64,000 bases of DNA from assembly GCA_026018925.1 (NCBI GenBank), contig JAKSZU010000009.1, positions 84,952,139 to 85,016,138 of the forward strand, written 5' to 3'. The notes under the pieces are model-generated. The model saw only the letters and a program-made list of their open reading frames with translations, made no database searches and was not told where the DNA came from. This DNA comes from Tupaia tana (Eukaryota; Chordata; Mammalia; Scandentia; Tupaiidae). A program made the translations under genes and the position numbers. This document shows positions 30,201 through 41,919 of this stretch, piece by piece (positions within the stretch are counted from its first letter, which is position 1; every line of letters starts with the position of its first letter).

Positions 30201-33200
30201 GGCCTGGGGGTCTGGAAGTGAGGTGGGGGTCAGAGGTGACCCTCCCTCAGTGTCCCTTGCTGGCCAGAGGCTTGCAGGAGCGCCTATTGCCTTCTGGCAG
30301 TCCCGGATGGTCTAGAAGGTGGAGTCTGGGGCCTGGGGGTCTGGAAGTGAGGTGGGGGTCAGAGGTGACCCTCCCTCAGTGTCCCTTGCTGGCCAGAGGC
30401 TTGCAGGAGCGCCTATTGCCTTCTGGCAGTCCCGGATGGTCTAGAAGGTGGAGTCTGGGGCCTGGGGGTCTGGAAGTGAGGTGGGGGTCAGAGGTGACCC
30501 TCCCTCAGTGTCCCTTGCTGGCCAGAGGGCTTGCAGGAGCGCCTATTGCCTTCTGGCAGTCCCGGATGGTCTAGAAGGTGGAGTCTGGGGCCTGGGGGTC
30601 TGGAAGTGAGGTGGGGGTCAGAGGTGACCCTCCCTCAGTGTCCCTTGCTGGCCAGAGGCTTGCAGGAGCGCCTATTGCCTTCTGGCAGTCCCGGATGGTC
30701 TAGAAGGTGGAGTCTGGGGCCTGGGGGTCTGGAAGTGAGGTGGGGGTCAGAGGTGACCCTCCCTCAGTGTCCCTTGCTGGCCAGAGGCTTGCAGGAGCGC
30801 CTATTGCCTTCTGGCAGTCCCGGATGGTCTAGAAGGTGGAGTCTGGGGCCTGGGGGTCTGGAAGTGAGGTGGGGGTCAGAGGTGACCCTCCCTCAGTGTC
30901 CCTTGCTGGCCAGAGGCTTGCAGGAGCGCCTATTGCCTTCTGGCAGTCCCGGATGGTCTAGAAGGTGGAGTCTGGGGCCTGGGGGTCTGGAAGTGAGGTG
31001 GGGGTCAGAGGTGACCCTCCCTCAGTGTCCCTTGCTGGCCAGAGGCTTGCAGGAGCGCCTATTGCCTTCTGGCAGTCCCGGATGGTCTAGAAGGTGGAGT
31101 CTGGGGCCTGGGGGTCTGGAAGTGAGGTGGGGGTCAGAGGTGACCCTCCCTCAGTGTCCCTTGCTGGCCAGAGGCTTGCAGGAGCGCCTATTGCCTTCTG
31201 GCAGTCCCGGATGGTCTAGAAGGTGGAGTCTGGGGCCTGGGGGTCTGGAAGTGAGGTGGGGGTCAGAGGTGACCCTCCCTCAGTGTCCCTTGCTGGCCAG
31301 AGGCTTGCAGGAGCGCCTATTGCCTTCTGGCAGTCCCGGATGGTCTAGAAGGTGGAGTCTGGGGCCTGGGGGTCTGGAAGTGAGGTGGGGGTCAGAGGTG
31401 ACCCTCCCTCAGTGTCCCTTGCTGGCCAGAGGCTTGCAGGAGCGCCTATTGCCTTCTGGCAGTCCCGGATGGTCTAGAAGGTGGAGTCTGGGGCCTGGGG
31501 GTCTGGAAGTGAGGTGGGGGTCAGAGGTGACCCTCCCTCAGTGTCCCTTGCTGGCCAGAGGCTTGCAGGAGCGCCTATTGCCTTCTGGCAGTCCCGGATG
31601 GTCTAGAAGGTGGAGTCTGGGGCCTGGGGGTCTGGAAGTGAGGTGGGGGTCAGAGGTGACCCTCCCTCAGTGTCCCTTGCTGGCCAGAGGCTTGCAGGAG
31701 CGCCTATTGCCTTCTGGCAGTCCCGGATGGTCTAGAAGGTGGAGTCTGGGGCCTGGGGGTCTGGAAGTGAGGTGGGGGTCAGAGGTGACCCTCCCTCAGT
31801 GTCCCTTGCTGGCCAGAGGCTTGCAGGAGCGCCTATTGCCTTCTGGCAGTCCCGGATGGTCTAGAAGGTGGAGTCTGGGGCCTGGGGGTCTGGAAGTGAG
31901 GTGGGGGTCAGAGGTGACCCTCCCTCAGTGTCCCTTGCTGGCCAGAGGCTTGCAGGAGCGCCTATTGCCTTCTGGCAGTCCCGGATGGTCTAGAAGGTGG
32001 AGTCTGGGGCCTGGGGGTCTGGAAGTGAGGTGGGGGTCAGAGGTGACCCTCCCTCAGTGTCCCTTGCTGGCCAGAGGCTTGCAGGAGCGCCTATTGCCTT
32101 CTGGCAGTCCCGGATGGTCTAGAAGGTGGAGTCTGGGGCCTGGGGGTCTGGAAGTGAGGTGGGGGTCAGAGGTGACCCTCCCTCAGTGTCCCTTGCTGGC
32201 CAGAGGCTTGCAGGAGCGCCTATTGCCTTCTGGCAGTCCCGGATGGTCTAGAAGGTGGAGTCTGGGGCCTGGGGGTCTGGAAGTGAGGTGGGGGTCAGAG
32301 GTGACCCTCCCTCAGTGTCCCTTGCTGGCCAGAGGCTTGCAGGAGCGCCTATTGCCTTCTGGCAGTCCCGGATGGTCTAGAAGGTGGAGTCTGGGGCCTG
32401 GGGGTCTGGAAGTGAGGTGGGGGTCAGAGGTGACCCTCCCTCAGTGTCCCTTGCTGGCCAGAGGCTTGCAGGAGCGCCTATTGCCTTCTGGCAGTCCCGG
32501 ATGGTCTAGAAGGTGGAGTCTGGGGCCTGGGGGTCTGGAAGTGAGGTGGGGGTCAGAGGTGACCCTCCCTCAGTGTCCCTTGCTGGCCAGAGGCTTGCAG
32601 GAGCCCCTATTGCCTTCTGGCAGTCCCGGATGGTCTAGAAGGTGGAGTCTGGGGCCTGGGGGTCTGGAAGTGAGGTGGGGGTCAGAGGTGACCCTCCCTC
32701 AGTGTCCCTTGCTGGCCAGAGGCTTGCAGGAGCGCCTATTGCCTTCTGGCAGTCCCGGATGGTCTAGAAGGTGGAGTCTGGGGCCTGGGGGTCTGGAAGT
32801 GAGGTGGGGGTCAGAGGTGACCCTCCCTCAGTGTCCCTTGCTGGCCAGAGGCTTGCAGGAGCGCCTATTGCCTTCTGGCAGTCCCGGATGGTCTAGAAGG
32901 TGGAGTCTGGGGCCTGGGGGTCTGGAAGTGAGGTGGGGGTCAGAGGTGACCCTCCCTCAGTGTCCCTTGCTGGCCAGAGGCTTGCAGGAGCGCCTATTGC
33001 CTTCTGGCAGTCCCGGATGGTCTAGAAGGTGGAGTCTGGGGCCTGGGGGTCTGGAAGTGAGGTGGGGGTCAGAGGTGACCCTCCCTCAGTGTCCCTTGCT
33101 GGCCAGAGGCTTGCAGGAGCGCCTATTGCCTTCTGGCAGTCCCGGATGGTCTAGAAGGTGGAGTCTGGGGCCTGGGGGTCTGGAAGTGAGGTGGGGGTCA

Positions 33201-34574
33201 GAGGTGACCCTCCCTCAGTGTCCCTTGCTGGCCAGAGGCTTGCAGGAGCGCCTATTGCCTTCTGGCAGTCCCGGATGGTCTAGAAGGTGGAGTCTGGGGC
33301 CTGGGGGTCTGGAAGTGAGGTGGGGGTCAGAGGTGACCCTCCCTCAGTGTCCCTTGCTGGCCAGAGGCTTGCAGGAGCGCCTATTGCCTTCTGGCAGTCC
33401 CGGATGGTCTAGAAGGTGGAGTCTGGGGCCTGGGGGTCTGGAAGTGAGGTGGGGGTCAGAGGTGACCCTCCCTCAGTGTCCCTTGCTGGCCAGAGGCTTG
33501 CAGGAGCGCCTATTGCCTTCTGGCAGTCCCGGATGGTCTAGAAGGTGGAGTCTGGGGCCTGGGGGTCTGGAAGTGAGGTGGGGGGTCAGAGGTGACCCTC
33601 CCTCAGTGTCCCTTGCTGGCCAGAGGCTTGCAGGAGCGCCTATTGCCTTCTGGCAGTCCCGGATGGTCTAGAAGGTGGAGTCTGGGGCCTGGGGGTCTGG
33701 AAGTGAGGTGGGGGTCAGAGGTGACCCTCCCTCAGTGTCCCTTGCTGGCCAGAGGCTTGCAGGAGCGCCTATTGCCTTCTGGCAGTCCCGGATGGTCTAG
33801 AAGGTGGAGTCTGGGGGCCTGGGGGTCTGGAAGTGAGGTGGGGGTCAGAGGTGACCCTCCCCTCAGTGTCCCTTGCTGGCCAGAGGCTTGCAGGAGCGCC
33901 TATTGCCTTCTGGCAGTCCCGGATGGTCTAGAAGGTGGAGTCTGGGGCCTGGGGGTCTGGAAGTGAGGTGGGGGTCAGAGGTGACCCTCCCTCAGTGTCC
34001 CTTGCTGGCCAGAGGCTTGCAGGAGCGCCTATTGCCTTCTGGCAGTCCCGGATGGTCTAGAAGGTGGAGTCTGGGGCCTGGGGGTCTGGAAGTGAGGTGG
34101 GGGTCAGAGGTGACCCTCCCTCAGTGTCCCTTGCTGGCCAGAGGCTTGCAGGAGCGCCTATTGCCTTCTGGCAGTCCCGGATGGTCTAGAAGGTGGAGTC
34201 TGGGGCCTGGGGGTCTGGAAGTGAGGTGGGGGTCAGAGGTGACCCTCCCTCAGTGTCCCTTGCTGGCCAGAGGCTTGCAGGAGCGCCTATTGCCTTCTGG
34301 CAGTCCCGGATGGTCTAGAAGGTGGAGTCTGGGGCCTGGGGGTCTGGAAGTGAGGTGGGGGTCAGAGGTGACCCTCCCTCAGTGTCCCTTGCTGGCCAGA
34401 GGCTTGCAGGAGCGCCTATTGCCTTCTGGCAGTCCCGGATGGTCTAGAAGGTGGAGTCTGGGGCCTGGGGGTCTGGAAGTGAGGTGGGGGTCAGAGGTGA
34501 CCCTCCCTCAGTGTCCCTTGCTGGCCAGAGGCTTGCAGGAGCGCCTATTGCCTTCTGGCAGTCCCGGATGGTCT

Positions 34575-34666
34575 GGGGGCAGAAGGAGAGCTAGGTGTTA
34601 ACAAGGGAATGCAGGGGTTTCAAGAGAGAAAAAAAACCGCCTCAAGGAAATCCTGGCTACCTACCT
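34575..34666 (-). repeat. 92-bp extra block, long monomer 6
   Basis: Same block, the last before the assembly gap. Five full units and one partial unit follow, to 35394. Confidence 0.85.
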
Positions 34667-35394
34667 AGAAGGTGGAGTCTGGGGCCTGGGGGTCTGGAAG
34701 TGAGGTGGGGGTCAGAGGTGACCCTCCCTCAGTGTCCCTTGCTGGCCAGAGGCTTGCAGGAGCGCCTATTGCCTTCTGGCAGTCCCGGATGGTCTAGAAG
34801 GTGGAGTCTGGGGCCTGGGGGTCTGGAAGTGAGGTGGGGTCAGAGGTGACCCTCCCTCAGTGTCCCTTGCTGGCCAGAGGCTTGCAGGAGCGCCTATTGC
34901 CTTCTGGCAGTCCCGGATGGTCTAGAAGGTGGAGTCTGGGGCCTGGGGGTCTGGAAGTGAGGTGGGGGTCAGAGGTGACCCTCCCTCAGTGTCCCTTGCT
35001 GGCCAGAGGCTTGCAGGAGCGCCTATTGCCTTCTGGCAGTCCCGGATGGTCTAGAAGGTGGAGTCTGGGGGCCTGGGGGTCTGGAAGTGAGGTGGGGGTC
35101 AGAGGTGACCCTCCCTCAGTGTCCCTTGCTGGCCAGAGGCTTGCAGGAGCGCCTATTGCCTTCTGGCAGTCCCGGATGGTCTAGAAGGTGGAGTCTGGGG
35201 CCTGGGGGTCTGGAAGTGAGGTGGGGGTCAGAGGTGACCCTCCCTCAGTGTCCCTTGCTGGCCAGAGGCTTGCAGGAGCGCCTATTGCCTTCTGGCAGTC
35301 CCGGATGGTCTAGAAGGTGGAGTCTGGGGCCTGGGGGTCTGGAAGTGAGGTGGGGGTCAGAGGTGACCCTCCCTCAGTGTCCCTTGCTGGCCAG

Positions 35395-35494
35395 NNNNNN
35401 NNNNNNNNNNNNNNNNNNNNNNNNNNNNNNNNNNNNNNNNNNNNNNNNNNNNNNNNNNNNNNNNNNNNNNNNNNNNNNNNNNNNNNNNNNNNNN
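35395..35494. other. 100-N assembly gap
   Basis: Exactly 100 N, a common placeholder for a scaffold gap of unknown size. The 129-bp array ends and the 312-bp array starts in mid-unit at its edges, so true distance, order and orientation of the two arrays are not established by the sequence. Confidence 0.98.
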
Positions 35495-36640
35495 CTTTGT
35501 TTTGTTAATAAGCCCTTCTGCTCCTTTCTCCCAGGCAGGAGAGTTGAGCCATTCTCTGAGAAGAATCCACATGGATACTGGGAACTAGATATTTCAGGCA
35601 CAGGAGAAATGAAGATTTTCTACTCATAATTCAGCCTCCAGCAAGCAAAGCTAGTGTGGTAGGGAGCCCCTCTGCCTTCTATCCCTGTCCCTGTGTCTCT
35701 GAGGTCTCGGTTTCTCTCTGCTCCTGTCTCCTCATTTTTTTTTTGTAATTTTTTCTTTTTACGATTTTTTTAAAGGTAGAATTTCTCTCTGGATCTCAGC
35801 TCCATCTTTTGTTTTGTTAATAAGCCCTTCTGCTCCTTTCTCCCAGGCAGGAGAGTTGAGCCATTCTCTGAGAAGAATCCACATGGATACTGGGAACTAG
35901 GTATTTCAGGCACAGGAGAAATGAAGATTTTCTACTCATAATTCAGCCTCCAGCAAGCAAAGCTAGTGTGGTAGGGAGCCCCTCTGGCCTTCTATCCCTG
36001 TCCCTGTGTCTCTGAGGTCTCTGTCTCTCTCTGCTCCTGTCTCCTGATATTGTTTTGGTAATTTTTCCTTTTTACGATTTTTTTAAAGGTAGAATTTCTC
36101 TCTGGCTCTCAGCTCCATCTTTTGTTTTGTTCATAAGCCCTTCTGCTCCTTTCTCCCAGGCAGGAGAGTTGAGCCATTCTCTGAGAAGAATCCACATGGA
36201 TACTGGGAACTAGATATTTCAGGCACAGGAGAAATGAAGATTTTCTACTCATAATTCAGCCTCCAGCAAGCAAAGCTAGTGTGGTAGGGAGCCCCTCTGG
36301 ACTTCTATCGCTGTCCCTGTGTCTCTGAGGTCTCTGTCTCTCTCTGCTCCTGTCTCCTCATTTTTTTTTGGTAATTTTTCCTTTTTACGATTTTTTTAAA
36401 GGTAGAATTTCTCTCAGGCTCTCAGCTCCATCTTTTATTTTGTTAATAAGCCCTTCTGCTCCTTTCTCCCAGGCAGGAGAGTTGCGCCATTCCCTGAGAA
36501 GAATCCACATGGATACTGGGAACTAGATATTTCAGGCACAGGAGAAATGAAGACTTTCTACTCATAATTCAGCCTCCAGCAAGCAAAGCTAGTGTGGTAG
36601 GGAGCCCCTCTGGCCTTCTATCCCTGTCCCTGTGTCTCTG

Positions 36641-39600
36641 AGGTCTCGGTTTCTCTCTGCTCCTGTCTCCTCAATTTTTTTTGGTAATTTTTTTTTTTTA
36701 CGATTTTTTTAAAGGTAGAATTTCTCTCTGGCTCTCAGCTCCCTCTTTTGTTTTGTTAATAAGCCCTTCTGCTCCTTTCTCCCAGGCAGGAGAGTTGAGC
36801 CATTCTCTGAGAAGAATCCACATGGCTACTGGGAACTAGATATTTCAGGCACAGGAGAAATGAAGATTTTCTACTCATAATTCAGCCTCCAGCCAGCAAA
36901 GCTATTGTGGTAGGGAGCCCCTCTGGCCTTCTATCCCTGTCCCTGTGTCTCTGAGGTCTCTGTCTCTCTCTGCTCCTGTGTCCTCATATTTTTTTGGTAA
37001 TTTTTGCTTTTTACGATTTTTTTAAAGGTAGAATTTCTGTCTGGCTCTCAGCTCCATCTTTTGTTTTGTTAATAAGCCCTTCTGCTCCTTTCTCCCAGGC
37101 AGTAGAGTTGAGCCATTCTCTGAGAAGTATCCACATGGATACTGGGAACTAGATATTTCAGGCACAGGAGAAATGAAGATTTTCTACTCATAATTCAGCC
37201 TCCAGCAAGGAAAGCTAGTGTGGTAGGGAGCCCCTCTGGCCTTCTATCCCTGTCCCTGTGTCTCTGAGGTCTCTGTCTCTCTCTGCTCCTGTCTCCTCAT
37301 TTTTTTTTGGTAATTTTTCTTTTTTACGATTTTTTAAAGGTAGAATTTCTCTCTGGATCTCAGCTCCATCTTTTGTTTTGTTAATAAGCCCTTCTGCTCC
37401 TTTCTCCCAGGCAGGAGAGTTGAGCCATTCTCTGAGAAGAATCCACATGGATACTGGGAACTAGATATTTCAGCACAGGAGAAATGAAGATTTTCTACTC
37501 ATAATTCAGCCTCCAGCAAGCAAAGCTAGTGTGGTAGGGAGCCCCTCTGGCCTTCTATCCCTGTCCCTGTGTCTCTGAGGTCTCTGTCTCTCTCTGCTCC
37601 TGTCTCCTCATTTTTTTTGGTAATTTTTCCTTTTTATGATTTTTTTAAAGGTAGAATTTCTCTCTGGCTCTCAGCTCCATCTTTTGTTTTGTTAATAAGC
37701 CCTTCTGCTCCTTTCTCCCAGGCAGGAGAGTTGAGTCATTCTCTGAGAAGAATCCACATGGATACTGGGAACTAGATATTTCACGCAGAGGAGCAATGAA
37801 GATTTTCTACTCATAATTCAGCCTCCAGCAAGCAAAGCTAGTGTGGTAGGGAGCCCCTCTGGCCTTCTATCCCTGTCCCTGTGTCTCTGAGGTCTCTGTC
37901 TCTCTCTGCTCCTGTCTCCTCATTTTTTTTGGTAATTTTTCCTTTTTACGATTTTTTTAAAGGTAGAATTTCTCTCTGGCTCTCAGCTCCATCTTTTGTT
38001 TTGTTAATAAGCACTTCTGCTCCTTTCTCCCAGGCTGGAGAGTTGAGCCATTCTCTGAGAAGAATCCACATGGCTACTGGGAACTAGATATTTCAGGCAC
38101 AGGTGAAATGATGATTTTCTACTCATAATTCAGCCTCCAGCCAGCAAAGCTAGTGTGGTAGGGAGCCCCTCTGGCCTTCTATCACTGTCCCTGTGTCTCT
38201 GAGGTCTCTGTCTCTCTCTGCTCCTGTCTCCTCATATTTTTTTGGTAATTTTTCCTTTTTACGATTTTTATAAAGGTAAAATTTCTCTCTGGCTCTCAGC
38301 TCCATCTTTTCTTTTGTTAATAAGCCCTTCTGCTCCTTTCTCCCAGGCAGGAGAGTTGAGCCATTCTCTGAGAAGAATCCACATGGATACTGGGAACTAG
38401 ATATTTCAGGCACAGGAGAAATGAAGATTTTCTACTCATAATTCAGCCTCCAGCAAGCAAAGCTAGTGTGGTAGGGAGCCCCTCTGGCCTTCTATCCCTG
38501 TCCCTGTGTCTCTGAGGTCTCGGTTTCTCTCTGCTCCTGTCTCCTCAATTTTTTTTGGTAATTTTTTTTTTTTACGATTTTTTTAAAGGTAGAATTTCTC
38601 TCTGGCTCTCAGCTCCCTCTTTTGTTTTGTTAATAAGCCCTTCTGCTCCTTTCTCCCAGGCAGGAGAGTTGAGCCATTCTCTGAGAAGAATCCACATGGC
38701 TACTGGGAACTAGATATTTCAGGCACAGGAGAAATGAAGATTTTCTACTCATAATTCAGCCTCCAGCCAGCAAAGCTATTGTGGTAGGGAGCCCCTCTGG
38801 CCTTCTATCCCTGTCCCTGTGTCTCTGAGGTCTCTGTCTCTCTCTGCTCCTGTGTCCTCATATTTTTTTGGTAATTTTTGCTTTTTACGATTTTTTTAAA
38901 GGTAGAATTTCTGTCTGGCTCTCAGCTCCATCTTTTGTTTTGTTAATAAGCCCTTCTGCTCCTTTCTCCCAGGCAGGAGAGTTGAGCCATTCTCTGAGAA
39001 GTATCCACATGGATACTGGGAACTAGATATTTCAGGCACAGGAGAAATGAAGATTTTCTACTCATAATTCAGCCTCCAGCAAGCAAAGCTAGTGTGGTAG
39101 GGAGCCCCTCTGGCCTTCTATCCCTGTCCCTGTGTCTCTGAGGTCTCTGTCTCTCTCTGCTCCTGTCTCCTCATTTTTTTTTGGTAATTTTTCCTTTTTA
39201 CGATTTTTTTAAAGGTAGAATTTCTCTCTGGATCTCAGCTCCATCTTTTGTTTTGTTAATAAGCCCTTCTGCACCTTTCTCCCAGGCAGGAGAGTTGAGC
39301 CATTCTCTGAGAAGAATCCACATGGATACTGGGAACTAGATATTTCAGGCACAGGAGAAATGAAGATTTTCTACTCATAATTCAGCCTCCAGCAAGCAAA
39401 GCTAGTGTGGTAGGGAGCCCCTCTGGCCTTCTATCCCTGTCCCTGTGTCTCTGAGGTCTCTGTCTCTCTCTGCTCCTGTCTCCTCATTTTTTTTGGTAAT
39501 TTTTCCTTTTTATGATTTTTTTTAAAGGTAGAATTTCTCTCTGGCTCTCAGCTCCATCTTTTGTTTTGTTAATAAGCCCTTCTGCTCCTTTCTCCCAGGC

Positions 39601-40390
39601 AGGAGAGTTGAGTCATTCTCTGAGAAGAATCCACATGGATACTGGAACTAGATATTTCACGCACAGGAGCAATGAAGATTTTCTACTCATAATTCAGCCT
39701 CCAGCAAGCAAAGCTAGTGTGGTAGGGAGCCCCTCTGGCCTTCTATCCCTGTCCCTGTGTCTCTGAGGTCTCTGTCTCTCTCTGCTCCTGTCTCCTCATT
39801 TTTTTTGGTAATTTTTCCTTTTTACGATTTTTTTTAAAGGTAGAATTTCTCTCTGGCTCTCAGCTCCATCTTTTGTTTTGTTAATAAGCGCTTCTGCTCC
39901 TTTCTCCCAGGCTGGAGAGTTGAGCCATTCTCTGAGAAGAATCCACATGGCTACTGGGAACTAGATATTTCAGGCACAGGTGAAATGATGATTTTCTACT
40001 CATAATTCAGCCTCCAGCCAGCAAAGCTAGTGTGGTAGGGAGCCCCTCTGGCCTTCTATCACTGTCCCTGTGTCTCTGAGGTCTCTGTCTCTCTCTGCTC
40101 CTGTCTCCTCATATTTTTTTGGTAATTTTTCCTTTTTACGATTTTTTATAAAGGTAAAATTTCTCTCTGGCTCTCAGCTCCATCTTTTCTTTTGTTAATA
40201 AGCCCTTCTGCTCCTTTCTCCCAGGCAGGAGAGTTGAGCCATTCTCTGAGAAGAATCCACATGGATACTGGGAACTAGATATTTCAGGCACAGGAGAAAT
40301 GAAGATTTTCTACTCATAATTCAGCCTCCAGCAAGCAAAGCTAGTGTGGTAGGGAGCCCCTCCGGCCTTCTATCCCTGTCCCTGTGTCTC
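36641..40390 (+). repeat. 6-unit higher-order duplication (about 1,876 bp)
   Basis: Diagnostic variants recur one block apart. GGTCTCGGTTTCTC with a long T run occurs near 36642 and 38516 (1,874 bp apart). CCATCTTTTCTTTTG occurs at 38302 and 40180 (1,878 bp apart). Six 312-bp units equal about 1,873 bp, so two adjacent six-unit blocks are copies of each other. Confidence 0.75.
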
Positions 40391-41919
40391 TGAGGTCTCT
40401 GTCTCTCTCTGCTCCTGTCTCATCATTTTTTTGGTAATTTTTCCTTTTTACAATTTTTTTAAAGGTAGAATTTCTCTCTGGCTCTCAGCTCTATCTTTTG
40501 TTTTGTTAATAAGCCCTTCTGCTCCTTTCTCCAGGCAGGAGAGTTGAGCCATTCTCTGAGAAGAATCCACATGGATACTGGGAACTAGATATTTCAGGCA
40601 CAGGAGAAATGAAGATTTTCTACTCATAATTCAGCCTCCAGCAAGCAAAGCTAGTGTGGTAGGGAGCCCCTCTGGCCTTCTATCCCTGTCCCTTTGTCTC
40701 TGAGGTCTCTGTCTCTCTCTGCTCCTGTCTCCTCAATTTTTTTGGTAATTTTTCATTTTATGATTTTTTTAAAGGTAGAATTTCTCACTGGCTCTCAGCT
40801 CCATCTTTTGTTTTGTTAATAAGCCCTTCTGCTCCTTTCTCCCAGGCAGGAGAGTTGAGCCATTCTCTGAGAAGAATCCACATGGATACTGGGAACTAGA
40901 TATTTCAGGCACAGGAGCAATGAAGATTTTCTACTCATAATTCAGCCTCCAGCAAGCAAAGCTAGTGTGTTAGGGAGCACCTCTGGCCTTCTATCCCTGT
41001 CCCTGTGTCTCTGAGGTCTCTGTTTCTCTATGCTCCTGTCTCCTCATTTTTTTTTGGTAATTTTTTCTTTTTACGATTTTTTTAAAGGTAGAATTTCTCT
41101 CTGGCTCTCAGCTCCATCTTTTGTTTTGTTAATAAGCCCTTCTGCTCCTTTCTCCCAGGCAGGAGAGTTGAGCCATTCTCTGAGAAGAATCCACATGGAT
41201 ACTGGGAACTAGATATTTCAGGCACAGGACAAATGAAGATTTTCTACTCATAATTCAGCCTCCAGCAAGCAAAGCTAGTGTGGTAGGGAGCCCCTCTGGC
41301 CTTCTATCCCTGTCCCTGTGTCTCTGAGGTCTCTGTCTCTCTCTGCTCCTGTCTCCTCATTTTTTTTGGTAATTTTTCCTTTTTACGATTTTTTTAAAGG
41401 TAGAATTTCTCTCTGGCTCTCAGCTCCATCTTTTGTTTTGTTAATAAGCCCTTCTGCTCCTTTCTCCCAGGCTGGAGAGTTGAGCCATTCTCTGAGAAGA
41501 ATCCTCATGGATACTGGGAACTATATATTTCAGGCACAGGAGAAATGATGATTTTCTACTCATAATTCAGCCTCCAGCCAGCAAAGCTAGTGTGGTAGGG
41601 AGCCCCTCTGGCCTTCTATCCCTGTCCTTGTGTCCCTGAGGTCTCTGTCTCTCTCTGCTCCTGTCTCCTCATATTTATTTGGTAATTTTTCCTTTTTACG
41701 ATTTTTGTAAAGGTAGAATTTCTCTCTGGCTCTCAGCTCCATCTTTTGTTTTGTTAATAAGCCCTTCTGCTCCTTTCTCCCAGGCAGGAGAGTTGAGCCA
41801 TTCTCTGAGAAGAATCCACATGGATACTGGGAACTAGATATTTCAGGCACAGGAGAAATGAAGATTTTCTACTCATAATTCAGCCTCCAGCAAGCAAAGC
41901 TAGTGTGGTAGGGAGCCCC

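Larger units (their letters stand above)
24384..35394 (-). repeat. 129-bp tandem array (80 full units), L1-linked
   Basis: Eleven kilobases of head-to-tail 129-bp units. It begins with a 51-bp partial unit at the L1 5'UTR and ends with an 83-bp partial unit at the assembly gap. Full units between the six 92-bp inserts number 2, 3, 6, 7, 57 and then 5. Units are almost identical: the only differences I noted are GG to TT at 27884-27885, G to C at 32605, and six single-base homopolymer indels. Strand is given as the L1 sense. The unit is G-rich on the plus strand. Proposed as L1 promoter monomers; the alternative is an independent satellite flanking the L1 by chance. Confidence 0.9.

Noticed and set aside
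24455-35394. Very long plus-strand open frames (for example 27146-30574, 1,142 codons; 30531-33671, 1,046 codons) made of a 43-residue repeat
   Set aside because: 129 is divisible by three and the units are nearly identical, so any stop-free unit frame stays open indefinitely. The frame is antisense to the L1, is closed by each 92-bp block and by single-base indels, and shows no independent sign of coding. The unit lacks a recognisable domain.
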